The notes below the pieces were generated by a model that made no database searches, was not told the origin of the DNA, and worked only from the letters and a program-made list of their open reading frames with translations. From contig JAUPKJ010000309.1 in the NCBI GenBank assembly GCA_030837505.1, positions 1-43,263 of the forward strand: a DNA stretch of 43,263 nucleotides, read 5' to 3'. Shown here piece by piece: positions 7,767 to 16,076 of this stretch. The DNA is from Actinomycetota bacterium (GTDB lineage: Bacteria > Actinomycetota > Actinomycetes > Actinomycetales > Kineosporiaceae). Numbering within the stretch: the first letter of the stretch is position 1; each line of letters begins with the position of its first letter. The position numbers and the translations under genes are program-made.

Positions 7767-7796
7767 TCGGCCACATCGAGTTCGGCCACATCGAGT
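7767..7796. repeat. Two 15-base tandem repeats upstream of EIIB
   Basis: Two exact copies of TCGGCCACATCGAGT are followed by degenerate copies rich in CACAACGGG up to about 7865. They lie in the 207-base gap between nagA and the EIIB gene. No protein is supported here. Confidence 0.7.
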
Positions 7797-7937
7797 TCGC
7801 ACACGACGGGCTCGGGCCCGTCAGCCACAACGGGATCGGGCACAACGGGTGTCACGGGTCGGCCGCAGTGTCGGTCCTCGACCGGGGAATCGAACCCACG
7901 GTGGCTGATCCACAGCAGGCCGTCCACTGCGCCTCGT

Positions 7938-9242
7938 TCACGGCAAGTCGTCCGGAACGCACCCCCTCCCGTGCTCCGCCTTACGCACCGCCTCACGTTC
8001 TGCCTCACGTTCTGCCTGACGTTCTGCCTGACGCTCCGCCCCGGGCGCCGGTCCGGGCCCGACGGCCGGGGGAACCCGCTGCGCGCCCTGGACCAGTTCC
8101 CCAGCCCTCCACGTGGCGCGCGCCCGTACGGGCAGGTCGCCCTCGGGAGCCAGCCACACCAGGTCGGCGACGAGCCCCGGAGCGATCAGACCGGCCTCCC
8201 GCGCTCCCAGCGCGCGGGCCGGGACCCGCGTCGCCGCCTCGACGGCCTCCCGCAGATCGACCCCGGCCCGGACGGCCAGGGCTATTGCCTCGTCGAGTCG
8301 GCCGGCCCCACCGGCTATCGCACCGTCGTCGCGCATCGGCACCTGGCCGGGGCTGACGGTGAAACCCTGCCCTCCGAGCACGTACCGACCCGGGGGCATT
8401 CCGAAGGCCGCCACGGCATCGGTGACCAGCATGATCCGTCCGGGAGCAGCCCGGAAGGCGATCCTGACGGCCGACGGCGACACGTGGTGCCCGTCCACGA
8501 TCAACCCGCAGGTCACCCTGTCGTCGGCCAGGGCCGTTCCCACGACGCCCCCCGTGCGGTGGTGCAGGGGACTCTGGGCGTTGTACAGGTGCGTGATCAG
8601 GTCTGCCCCGGCGTCCAGGGCCCGCAGGGTCTGCTCGCCCGTGGCGTCGGAGTGCCCCACCGACACCTGTACCCCCGCCTCGACCAGGCGTGAAACCGCC
8701 TGCGGGCCTCCGGAGCGCTCGGGGGCCAGCGTCAGGTAGCGCAGGGTCCCGGGGCCCGCGGCCTCCAGCAGGGCGTCGATCTCCCGGGGCGCGGGGTCGC
8801 GCAGGCAGCACTCGCGGTGGGCACCGCGGCGGCGCGCGGACAGGAACGGGCCCTCCACATGGACCCCCAGCGACCGGGCAGCCCGGGGCAGGGACTGCAG
8901 GTGTTCGTGGCGGCCGGTGTAGGAGCGCAGGAAGGCCACGAGGTCCTCGACGGGGGCCGTGATGACAGTGGGGACGAAGGCCGTGACCCCGCCGGCGAGC
9001 AGTCCCCGAGCGACTTTCTCCCAGCCGGCGTCGTCGGCGTCGGCGAGGTCGATTCCGAAGGCGCCGTTGACCTGCGCGTCGATGAGGCCGGGGGCGAGCA
9101 GCCCCTCGGTCAGGTGCACCGTGGGGCCCGCCGGGGCGGGTCCCCGGCCGCAGGCCGTGACGGTTCCCGAGGAGATCGTGACCCATCCGGGGGAGAGATC
9201 GGCCTCTCCGGTCAGGATCCGGGGCGCGCTGAGGGTCAGCAC
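7938..9242 (-). CDS. nagA: N-acetylglucosamine-6-phosphate deacetylase
   Basis: A 434-residue amidohydrolase that converts GlcNAc-6-phosphate to glucosamine-6-phosphate and acetate. Landmarks in order are LLAPGLIDAQVNGAFGIDL (about 48-66), HVEGPFL with the metal-ligand Glu130, VGHSDA (His197), ITHLYNA (His218), DGHHVSP, and LVTDAVAA with the catalytic Asp near 275. After the domain end there is an unusual C-terminal tail of about 35 residues with ERQAERQAEREAEREA repeats. The GTG at 9242 is preferred because GAGG lies eight bases upstream; an ATG at 9275 is possible. It is divergent from gntR, with a dre-like site between them. nagB is not in the window. Confidence 0.93.
   Translation of the reverse strand: MLTLSAPRILTGEADLSPGWVTISSGTVTACGRGPAPAGPTVHLTEGLLAPGLIDAQVNGAFGIDLADADDAGWEKVARGLLAGGVTAFVPTVITAPVEDLVAFLRSYTGRHEHLQSLPRAARSLGVHVEGPFLSARRRGAHRECCLRDPAPREIDALLEAAGPGTLRYLTLAPERSGGPQAVSRLVEAGVQVSVGHSDATGEQTLRALDAGADLITHLYNAQSPLHHRTGGVVGTALADDRVTCGLIVDGHHVSPSAVRIAFRAAPGRIMLVTDAVAAFGMPPGRYVLGGQGFTVSPGQVPMRDDGAIAGGAGRLDEAIALAVRAGVDLREAVEAATRVPARALGAREAGLIAPGLVADLVWLAPEGDLPVRARATWRAGELVQGAQRVPPAVGPGPAPGAERQAERQAEREAEREAVRKAEHGRGCVPDDLP
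7991..8038. repeat. Four 12-base tandem repeats in the nagA tail
   Basis: Four copies of CCT(C/G)ACGTTCTG, the last with two changes, encode the E-R-Q/E-A repeats of the NagA C-terminal tail on the minus strand. Confidence 0.85.
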
Positions 9243-9307
9243 ATCGACTTCCTCTCCGGCGTTGACAAGAACCATCCGTGTCGCCCATTCTTTCGGGCCA
9301 CGAGGAC

Positions 9308-9327
9308 CGTACCAGTACGTACCAGTG
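9308..9327. repeat. Direct repeat CGTACCAGT in the nagA-gntR promoter region
   Basis: CGTACCAGTA and CGTACCAGTG lie head to tail, immediately before the dre-like site. They may be part of a second, degenerate regulator site. Confidence 0.5.
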
Positions 9328-9333
9328 TGGAAA

Positions 9334-9349
9334 AGTGGTCTGGTCCACA
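9334..9349. promoter_or_regulatory. dre-like operator for the DasR-type regulator
   Basis: AGTGGTCTGGTCCACA closely resembles the DasR responsive element ACTGGTCTAGACCACT of Streptomyces. It is a near-palindrome placed in the divergent gap between nagA and gntR, where DasR-family proteins usually bind. The expected ligand is a phosphorylated amino sugar. Confidence 0.8.
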
Positions 9350-9408
9350 GGGACGGCAGATACCTTCCCTCTGCCGTGACCGTCGTACGACACAGACCAG
9401 GAGCACAC

Positions 9409-10152
9409 GTGAGCACCGAAGGCGCCACAGCCCGCATCCCCGAAGGCCCCCTGTCCAAACAGGATCGGCTCCGGGAGATCCTGCTGGAGGCCATCGACGA
9501 AGGACTGTTCCCGGACACCCCGATCCCCTCCGAACGCGATCTCATGGTCCGGTACGGCGTCAGCCGGGCCACCGTGCGCGCAGCGATCGGCATGCTCGTC
9601 AGCGAGGGCCGCCTGTACCGGATCCACGGCAGGGGCACCTTCGTCGGCCGCGGCCGTGTGGAGTCCCAGCTGCACCTGGCCTCCTTCACCGACGACATGC
9701 GACGTCGCGGCCTGGACCCCGCGACCCTCGTCGAGAAGGTCGGTCTGGAGATCCCGCCCACCCACGCCAGGGCTGCCCTCGGCCTGGAGGCCGGCGAGAA
9801 CGCCTGGCGGGTGGAGAGACTGCGACTGGCCGGCGGCGCCCCCATGGCCCTGGAGACCGGTTGGCTCGTGGCCTCCCTCCTGCCCGGCCTGGACCGGCAG
9901 GACCTCACGCATTCCCTGTACGACCTGCTGGCCGCGGAATACGGCCTCGTCCTGGACGCCGGGGAACAGACCGTGTGGGCCGAGGTCGCAGACCCGGTCC
10001 TCGCCCAGCGACTGGAAGTCCCTCGCGGAACACCCCTCATGGTCTTCCGACGCACCTCGACGGCCTCGGGGAAGGCTGTCGAACACGTCACGTCCTGGTA
10101 CCGCGGAGATCGGTACCAGGTGCACATGACCCTCGAACGCCAACCCCGGTAG
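9409..10152 (+). CDS. GntR/HutC-family regulator, DasR/NagR-like
   Basis: A 247-residue regulator. Residues about 17-78 form the winged helix (IPSERDLMVRYGVSRATVRA, then EGRLYRIHGRGTFVG). Residues about 95-240 form a UTRA ligand domain (SFTDDMRRRGLDPATLV, WRVERLRLAGGAPMALETGW, EHVTSWYRGDRYQVHM). These follow S. coelicolor DasR closely in order and wording (SYTEDMRAQGLEP, YRGDRYKF). The GTG at 9409 has GGAG five bases upstream. It is followed after 55 bases by the EIIC gene, so both are likely co-transcribed from the promoter with the dre-like site. It probably represses GlcNAc uptake and nagA until GlcNAc-6-P or GlcN-6-P accumulates. Ligand is inference from the family. Confidence 0.92.
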   Translation: MSTEGATARIPEGPLSKQDRLREILLEAIDEGLFPDTPIPSERDLMVRYGVSRATVRAAIGMLVSEGRLYRIHGRGTFVGRGRVESQLHLASFTDDMRRRGLDPATLVEKVGLEIPPTHARAALGLEAGENAWRVERLRLAGGAPMALETGWLVASLLPGLDRQDLTHSLYDLLAAEYGLVLDAGEQTVWAEVADPVLAQRLEVPRGTPLMVFRRTSTASGKAVEHVTSWYRGDRYQVHMTLERQPR

Positions 10153-10207
10153 GGCAGGACCCCACCGGAGAAGGCAGAACCCCTTTCCAATGGCCAGGAG
10201 GACAATG

Positions 10208-11440
10208 ATGACCGCAGATACTGCGACAGCCGGCCGACGCCGGCTGCCGGGACTGGCGTACTTGCAGAGAATCGGACGCAGCCTGATGCTGCCCATCGCG
10301 GCCCTGCCCGCGGCGGGACTGCTGCTGCGCGTGGGGCAACCCGACATGCTGGGCGAGCTGCCGGGTATGGCGGACACCGCCACGATCGTCGCTGCGGCCG
10401 GTGGCTCCCTGTTCGACCACCTGCCCCTGTTGTTCGCCGTCGGGGTCGCCGTCGGCCTGGCCAAGAAGGCCGACGGCTCCACTGCCCTCGCCGCTGTCGT
10501 GGGCTACCTGGTCTTCAACGGCGTGACCGACGCCATGTCCCCGATCATCCTGGGCGAGCCCGCGGAAGGGGCCGAACAGGAACTCATCAACTACAGCGTC
10601 CTCGGCGGGATCGTCATCGGGATCACCGCTGCTCTGCTGTGGCAGCGGTACTACCGGATCAAACTGCCCAGTTATCTGGCGTTCTTCGGTGGAAGGCGTT
10701 TCGTCCCGATCGTGACGGCCTTCGCAGCGATCTTCTGGGGGGTCGCGCTCTCCTTCATCTACCGCGGATTCGACACCCTGCTCACCGATTTCGGCGAGGC
10801 CGTCACCGGCTCGACCATTCTGGGAGGATTCCTGTACGGGACCCTCAACCGGCTGCTCATCCCCCTGGGCCTGCACCACATCCTGAACTCCGTGGTCTGG
10901 TTCGTCGTGGGTGATTTCGACGGCAAGACCGGCGACCTCAACCGCTTCTTCGCGGGCGACCCCTCGGCAGGGGCGTTCATGACCGGTTTCTTCCCGATCA
11001 TGATGTTCGCCCTGCCCGCGGCGGCCCTGGCGATCTGGCACGAGGCCAAGGTGTCCCAGAGGAAGGTGATCGGCGGCATCATGCTCTCCGGAGCGCTCAC
11101 GAGCTTCCTGACGGGAGTCACCGAGCCGCTGGAGTTCTCCTTCATGTTCGTGGCGTTCCCCCTGTACGCGCTGCACGCCGTCCTCACGGGGACCTCCCTG
11201 GCCCTCGTCAACGCCCTGGGGATCAAGGACGGCTTCAGCTTCAGCGCGGGGTTGATCGACTATCTGCTCAACTTCAGCATCGCCACGAAACCGCTGTGGT
11301 TGATCCCCATCGGACTGGCGTACGCCGCCATCTACTACGTCCTGTTCCGAGCAGTGATCAGACGTTGGAACCTGCGGACCCCCGGCCGCGAGGACGACGA
11401 CATCGATGTCGGCGAGGAAAAGGCGGGCACCACGGTCTGA
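10208..11440 (+). CDS. PTS EIIC permease, N-acetylglucosamine type
   Basis: A 410-residue integral membrane transporter. The N-terminus LAYLQRIGRSLMLPIAALPA and the loops GLHHILNSVVWF and GVTEPLEFSFMFVAFPLY are signature segments of the glucose-family EIIC; the HHILNS form is typical of GlcNAc permeases. About eight to ten hydrophobic segments are visible. No EIIB or EIIA domain is fused; they are encoded separately at 7497-7730 and 7003-7470. The ATG at 10208 is chosen for AGGAGG six bases upstream; ATG codons at 10205 and 10190 are in frame. It ends at a strong terminator. Confidence 0.93.
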   Translation: MTADTATAGRRRLPGLAYLQRIGRSLMLPIAALPAAGLLLRVGQPDMLGELPGMADTATIVAAAGGSLFDHLPLLFAVGVAVGLAKKADGSTALAAVVGYLVFNGVTDAMSPIILGEPAEGAEQELINYSVLGGIVIGITAALLWQRYYRIKLPSYLAFFGGRRFVPIVTAFAAIFWGVALSFIYRGFDTLLTDFGEAVTGSTILGGFLYGTLNRLLIPLGLHHILNSVVWFVVGDFDGKTGDLNRFFAGDPSAGAFMTGFFPIMMFALPAAALAIWHEAKVSQRKVIGGIMLSGALTSFLTGVTEPLEFSFMFVAFPLYALHAVLTGTSLALVNALGIKDGFSFSAGLIDYLLNFSIATKPLWLIPIGLAYAAIYYVLFRAVIRRWNLRTPGREDDDIDVGEEKAGTTV

Positions 11441-11467
11441 GGACCTCGGGACCCTCCGGGTCGCGCC

Positions 11468-11511
11468 GCGCCGACGTCCTCCGCCGTTCCCTCGGCGGAG
11501 GACGTCGGCGC
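11468..11511. terminator. Bidirectional terminator between EIIC and the CPBP gene
   Basis: A perfect 19-base-pair stem, left arm GCGCCGACGTCCTCCGCCG, loop TTCCCT, right arm 11493-11511. It sits between two convergent genes. Confidence 0.88.
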
Positions 11512-11517
11512 TGTCGT

Positions 11518-12756
11518 TCAGCTCTCCCGACCGGGGCTCGGAGCGCCGCTGGAACCATGCGCAGGGGCGCCGGCCACATCGGGGGACACGGCGTCGTCGG
11601 GGGCGGCCCAAGGGCTCGACCCCGGGAGGGTCCATCCTCCCTGGGACACGGCCGAGGGGAGGGGCACGGCCTCCTCGACCGGTCCGGCGGGTTCTGGGAG
11701 TTCGGCGGGTTCTGGGGGTTCGGCGGGTTCTGGGGGTTCGGCGAGTTCTGGGAGCTCTGGGAGCGTGAGGGGCCGGGCGCCGGGCGTGCCTGCGGTCGGA
11801 GCGGGGCAGAATGCCCTGCCGGTCGCGTGCGAGGCCCGGGCGCCGCGGACTTCGGCGGGCTCGCCGGTGCGTTCCAGGTTCCGGCGGGTGGCCAGGCGCA
11901 GGACGGCGACGGCGAAGAGCGTCAGGACGATCGCGTCGACGGCGGCCATCTGCCAGGAGGAGTCTGCGGCCGTCTCCTGCGAGCCCAGTTCACCGAAGGC
12001 TGCGGACATGACGAAGCCGACCAGGTTGTTGACGAAGTGCAGGGCCAGGGCCGCCTCCAGCCCTCCCGTTCGGATCGTCAACCAGCCTGTGAACAGACCG
12101 AACATCATCAGATCGATGACGCCCCAGACCGTTCCGAACCCGTGCAGGGACGTGAAGACGACGGCCTGTAACAGGAGAGCAGGCCAGATTCCCCGGTACA
12201 GGGATCCCATGGCCTGCAGGAGCCACCCTCGACAAATGAACTCCTCTGCGCTGGTCTGCAGGGGCAGCACCGGCAGGATCAGCGCCATCGCCAGGGCGAA
12301 CTCCCCCCAGGAGACCACATCGCCGTTCTCCTCCGCGCCGGAGCCCCCGGTGAGGGCCACGATCACGGCCATCAGGACCAGGGAACCGAACAACGCCCCC
12401 AGCGAGACCAGCAGACAGGTTCCCAACCAGCGCCACCGAAGGCTTCCCGTGACCGAGACGAGCGTCCCCGGACGACGGCACTGGATCGCCCACGCCGCGA
12501 ACAGGACCACGGGGATCCCCATTCCCAGCATGGCCAGACTCAGGGCAGTGTCCCCTGCATCGCCGAAACTCGGCAGGCCGTCCGGGCCCTCCGGGCGTCC
12601 GGCGGCGAGGCCGACCCCCCAGACCACGACGCTGAGGACCAGCATCCCTGCGAACCAGGTGAAGAAGACGAAGAATGTTCCCAGGACGGGTCGCCACCAG
12701 TGGTGACCCGGCGTTCGGGACAGGCGATGATAGGGGACGGCACCCGGAGCGCTCAT
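11518..12756 (-). CDS. CPBP-family intramembrane metalloprotease
   Basis: A 412-residue membrane protein with about eight hydrophobic segments. The CPBP (Abi/Rce1-like) motifs are present: EEFICRG (motif 1, EExxxR) followed by VVFTSLHGF (motif 2, FxxxH) and LALHFVNN (motif 3, HxxxN). Such enzymes cleave substrates within the membrane; the substrate here is unknown. The last 120 residues are a soluble proline/glutamate tail with a six-residue repeat (EPPEPA, ELPEPA), unusual for the family. The ATG at 12756 is preferred; a GTG at 12792 would add 12 residues. The stop is seven bases from the shared terminator. Confidence 0.88.
   Translation of the reverse strand: MSAPGAVPYHRLSRTPGHHWWRPVLGTFFVFFTWFAGMLVLSVVVWGVGLAAGRPEGPDGLPSFGDAGDTALSLAMLGMGIPVVLFAAWAIQCRRPGTLVSVTGSLRWRWLGTCLLVSLGALFGSLVLMAVIVALTGGSGAEENGDVVSWGEFALAMALILPVLPLQTSAEEFICRGWLLQAMGSLYRGIWPALLLQAVVFTSLHGFGTVWGVIDLMMFGLFTGWLTIRTGGLEAALALHFVNNLVGFVMSAAFGELGSQETAADSSWQMAAVDAIVLTLFAVAVLRLATRRNLERTGEPAEVRGARASHATGRAFCPAPTAGTPGARPLTLPELPELAEPPEPAEPPEPAELPEPAGPVEEAVPLPSAVSQGGWTLPGSSPWAAPDDAVSPDVAGAPAHGSSGAPSPGRES
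11691..11763. repeat. 18-base tandem repeat in the CPBP tail
   Basis: Three near-identical copies of GTTCTGGGGGTTCGGCGG run from 11691 to 11744 with a partial fourth. They encode the P-E-P-A-E-x repeats on the minus strand and keep the frame. Confidence 0.85.
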
Positions 12757-13029
12757 CCCCCTAGGATCACGGGTCCCGCCCCCGCCGCGCACAGCGGTAC
12801 ACCAATGGCGTTCGGAACAGGACTCGCCCGTTCTGCCCGGAGTCGAACGAACAGAGTTGCGGTGGCGAGATCACATTCCTAATGTCGAGTAGTCCGCCAT
12901 GTCGTCCGGGGTGAGGTCACCACGGACCTGCGAGGGAGCGACGTCATGGACTCATAGCTCGCTGTTCGGTCCCCGCCGGGCTGTCCGCTCCTGTCTGGCC
13001 GTCCGGTCCCTGTCGAGCGAGGAGGCACC

Positions 13030-13164
13030 ATGTCGAAGGACAAGCCGCGTCGAGAAGCACGCAAACCCAAGAAACAGCAGAAGAACCCCGCAACCCGGAC
13101 CACGGAGCAGCCCCGGTCGCAGATCCAGCGCGCGACCTCCTCCGAGAAACACGGTCGTACCTGA
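13030..13164 (+). CDS. Small basic 44-residue hypothetical protein
   Basis: MSKDKPRREARKPKKQQKNP opens a 44-residue, lysine/arginine-rich protein ending in EKHGRT. GGAGG stands four bases before the ATG. The start MSKDKPRREA(K/R)KPKK resembles a short, conserved actinobacterial hypothetical protein family as I recall it. There is no membrane segment or recognised fold; it is probably disordered and could bind nucleic acid, which is inference. It stands alone and is followed by a strong hairpin at 13286. Confidence 0.72.
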   Translation: MSKDKPRREARKPKKQQKNPATRTTEQPRSQIQRATSSEKHGRT

Positions 13165-13285
13165 CCCGAGAACACCAGTTCGGATCGCTCCGGTCCGGTC
13201 GTGGCCTCCGGTCCGGTTGTGACAGCCGGTCCGGTCTGACAGCGGCCGGCCCGGCTGCGAGCGCGCCGTGGTCCCCAGGCGCCGT

Positions 13286-13325
13286 GGTCCCCGGTGGGCC
13301 GGGATTCCCCGGTCCGCCGGGGACC
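13286..13325. terminator. Bidirectional terminator between the small protein and hydrolase 1
   Basis: 18-base arms (13286-13303 and 13308-13325) pair with two G-U or mismatched positions around a 4-base loop; the outer part GGTCCCCGG/CCGGGGACC is perfect. It separates convergent genes. Confidence 0.75.
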
Positions 13326-13349
13326 AGGCCTTCCGGTCGCCTGCGACGG

Positions 13350-15968
13350 TCACCCGGGCGGGAACCCCTCGGAGTCCTCCGCCGGTTCGTTTCGTACGGT
13401 AAGTCCGCCGTGGACCGAACCGCCGACGATCCCGCGCATCCCCAGGCCGATCACCTCGTACCGGAGGGGATCGTCCGTGGGACCGGCCGGTTCCTCGATG
13501 GGAACGTGAAGGTCGAACACTGTGGTGCCCGGTGCGATGCTTGCTGTCGTCAGGGACCTGACCGTGCCGTCCGGTTCGGTCAGGGCGAACCAGACGGTCG
13601 AGGTCTCCCGTACCTCCCCGGTGATCCGGACCGGCAGATTCACGGTTCCCCCGCTCTCCCGACCGGCGACGGTGAGATCGTCGACGTCGAACCGGGGCAG
13701 GCGGACGGGCCCGTCCCGAACAGGACCGGGCTGGTAGGTCCAGGCGTCCAGCAACCACAACCGGCCCGCGGCCGACTCCGGGAGGATCTCCAACCGGGTC
13801 AGGCGATCCGGGTCGGCGCCCACCGCCCGGAGGGCCTCGCGCGACACGGCCAGACGGACTTCCTGGGCCCAGTACCTGCCCACGGTCCCCGTGCGCGTCG
13901 ATCGGGACGGGAGCCCGTCCAGGTCGACCGACCCGACCCGGGCCACCTGGCCGTCGGCGTCCACCAGCCGCACGGCGAAACGCGTGTCCCTGGCTGCGGG
14001 CGGCACGGCGACCCGCAACGCCAGGGCCGTCGTCCCGGCTTCGAGAAGACCGCCCTGCGGGGTCCCGGCCTGCGGGGGGCCGGCCTGCGAGGGCCCCGGG
14101 CGAAGGACCGCACCGGCCACTGCGCCCGGTTCCGTCCAGGCGACCCGCAGCGCCGTGCGGGTGGGCTCGTCCTGTGCCCAGGTGAAAGGCCCGAAGCTCG
14201 GGGTCTTCCAGCTGAAGTCGTCGGGGACGCAGGAGTCGTCCCCGGAGTCCCTCGCGGTCGCGCAGCGATCGATCGAGGTGCCCGGGCCGGCCTGCACGGT
14301 GGTGTCGGGGGTCGGGACGAGCAGGGGCCTGCGGTTGCCGCCCAGGGCGTGGGTGAGCACCCGCACCGGGCCGGCGCTCGCCGCCCGTACCGGTGTTCCG
14401 TCCAACAGCGGCGCCACCTCGGCCCGGTCCAGGACGAAGACTTGCCCGGCCGCCGCCGTGTAGACCGCTCCGACGGTGCTCTGGGCCGCTCCGCTCAGCC
14501 GTGAGGTCGATCGGAACCCGCACGCCGGATCGGACGGGTCGACGTCGTTCCACCAGTCGTCGTAGGCCGGTCCCTGCGAGGTGCCGGGCGTCCATTCGGT
14601 GTTGAAGTAGTTGTGGTTGGCGCCCTCGACGAAGACGGCGGAGCGCAGGACCCGGTCGGGGGCGACGTCGCGCGCGGCGTCCAGGTAGTACTGACCCTCC
14701 AGGTCCGAGACGTCGCCGTCGCAGGCCGGAAGGATCACTGCGGTGGGCACCCCGGGGGCCGGGTTGCGGCCCCTGGCGGTCGGGGCGATCAGGACCTGGC
14801 CACGAATGTTCCAGGGCACCGACTGCAGGGTCGTGCTGTCCAGGGCCGCACGGTTCGCCCCCTCCCCGCCGCGGGAGTGCCCCACCAGCAGCACCCGCTC
14901 CAGGTCGGCCCGGGGACCGGTCCGGACGATCTTGGGGGACTGCGCCCACAGCGCCTCGGAGGACGACCAGGCGGCCCACCGGCCCAGATGGGCCAGGAGG
15001 AGCTCGGAGCGGGCGGCAGCGCCGCCGTCGGGGAGATTGTCCTGGGCGCTGATGCCGTTGGCGCTGACGGACACCGTGATCCAGCCCTGGGAGGCCAGCA
15101 GCTCCTGCGCCCGGGCGAAGCCGTGGTAGCTGGGGATGGGCAGGTGGCCCTGCGGGCAGGGCCAGACGAAGAAGGACGAGCGGTCCGCGGGCGAGGCCGG
15201 GTTGTGGCAGGTGAAGTGACGTCCGTGCAGGAACAGGGCCACCGGACGGCGCCCCGTCGCCCCCACGGGGCTGACCACCTGTGCCAGCATCTCCACGGGC
15301 GACTGCAGGTCCGGGATCGGTAGGTCGGCCAGGCGGTACTCGCCCGTGCGAGTCGTGTAAGGCCCTGGTCTTCCGGGGTCCGATTCCTCGGGCAGGGTCG
15401 GTTGATCCGGCTCGGACCCGGCCATCGTGCCGCTGGTCGTGCCGCTGAGCGTGCCGGTGGCTGTGCCGGGAGCGGGAGCGTCGGCGATGGTGCCGGCCGT
15501 CCTCCGGGCGGGGCGCTCCGGGCGGTCCGCCGGCCGGCTCGGAGTGTCCAGACGGCGGCCGCCCGCCACGGCCCGCAGGGTCGAGGGGTCCTCGATCCCG
15601 GTTCCGGCGAGGTCGGCGCTCACGCTGCGCAGGTCGGAGGAGACCTCTGTCCTCGGCAGGACTCTGCCGTCGGCGTGGAGTTCGATCCGCGCGCCGAACA
15701 CCGTGAGCGGGCGGGAGGATCGCCAGGCCAGACGATCACCTTCGGCGGAAAGGCTCCACCCCGGGGGAAGGCCCGAACCGTTCGCGGTTTGTACGAACGT
15801 TCGTCCGGTCCGGGCTCGGGCCTCCCCGGCCGAAGCCTGTGTTTGTCCGCCCAACGGCTGGAACAGAACCAACGCCGTCGCGAAGGCCCCGAAGACAGCC
15901 CTCACCGGGCGGCGCCCGGAGACCGGCGGTCTCCGGCAGTGCACCTTTCGGTCAGGAACGGATGTCAT
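13350..15968 (-). CDS. Secreted alpha/beta hydrolase, paralogue 1
   Basis: An 872-residue preprotein. The arginine-rich n-region and hydrophobic stretch AVFGAFATALVLFQPLGG (about 24-41) form a signal peptide. A beta-rich region and a disordered linker (about 140-205) precede the alpha/beta hydrolase domain: RRPVALFLHGR (oxyanion strand), LLVGHSRGGEGAN with nucleophile Ser365, LPACDGDVSDLEGQYYLD (likely acid) and VEGANHNYFNTEW (likely His). After it come beta domains and a single Calx-beta-like segment near the C-terminus (VDDLTVAGRESGGTVNLPV). It probably acts on an ester outside the cell; the substrate is unknown. It is clearly paralogous to 18470-21313, but lacks that protein's second C-terminal beta domain. 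Confidence 0.8.
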   Translation of the reverse strand: MTSVPDRKVHCRRPPVSGRRPVRAVFGAFATALVLFQPLGGQTQASAGEARARTGRTFVQTANGSGLPPGWSLSAEGDRLAWRSSRPLTVFGARIELHADGRVLPRTEVSSDLRSVSADLAGTGIEDPSTLRAVAGGRRLDTPSRPADRPERPARRTAGTIADAPAPGTATGTLSGTTSGTMAGSEPDQPTLPEESDPGRPGPYTTRTGEYRLADLPIPDLQSPVEMLAQVVSPVGATGRRPVALFLHGRHFTCHNPASPADRSSFFVWPCPQGHLPIPSYHGFARAQELLASQGWITVSVSANGISAQDNLPDGGAAARSELLLAHLGRWAAWSSSEALWAQSPKIVRTGPRADLERVLLVGHSRGGEGANRAALDSTTLQSVPWNIRGQVLIAPTARGRNPAPGVPTAVILPACDGDVSDLEGQYYLDAARDVAPDRVLRSAVFVEGANHNYFNTEWTPGTSQGPAYDDWWNDVDPSDPACGFRSTSRLSGAAQSTVGAVYTAAAGQVFVLDRAEVAPLLDGTPVRAASAGPVRVLTHALGGNRRPLLVPTPDTTVQAGPGTSIDRCATARDSGDDSCVPDDFSWKTPSFGPFTWAQDEPTRTALRVAWTEPGAVAGAVLRPGPSQAGPPQAGTPQGGLLEAGTTALALRVAVPPAARDTRFAVRLVDADGQVARVGSVDLDGLPSRSTRTGTVGRYWAQEVRLAVSREALRAVGADPDRLTRLEILPESAAGRLWLLDAWTYQPGPVRDGPVRLPRFDVDDLTVAGRESGGTVNLPVRITGEVRETSTVWFALTEPDGTVRSLTTASIAPGTTVFDLHVPIEEPAGPTDDPLRYEVIGLGMRGIVGGSVHGGLTVRNEPAEDSEGFPPG

Positions 15969-16076
15969 GGGGCAATGTTCCCCGGACCGGGCAGCGTTCG
16001 TGGCCCTGTTCCGACATCCTGAGGTGGTCCACTACGGAACGCAGTTCCCGGGGATGCGGGCCGCCGGGTCCGGGGG

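Noticed and set aside
7884-7899. GTGGGTTCGATTCCCC on the minus strand, resembling a tRNA T-arm
   Set aside because: The T stem is not complementary beyond three pairs, and no matching acceptor stem, D-arm or anticodon arm is found at the right distances.
7731-7937. A possible small protein with ELDVAELDVADL repeats in the nagA-EIIB gap
   Set aside because: The frame has no ribosome-binding site and runs out of frame into EIIB; it is better explained as a non-coding 15-base repeat.
12952-14979. A 675-codon minus-strand frame overlapping hydrolase 1 and the small basic protein
   Set aside because: It reads hydrolase 1 in the wrong frame; it lacks motifs and a start signal.
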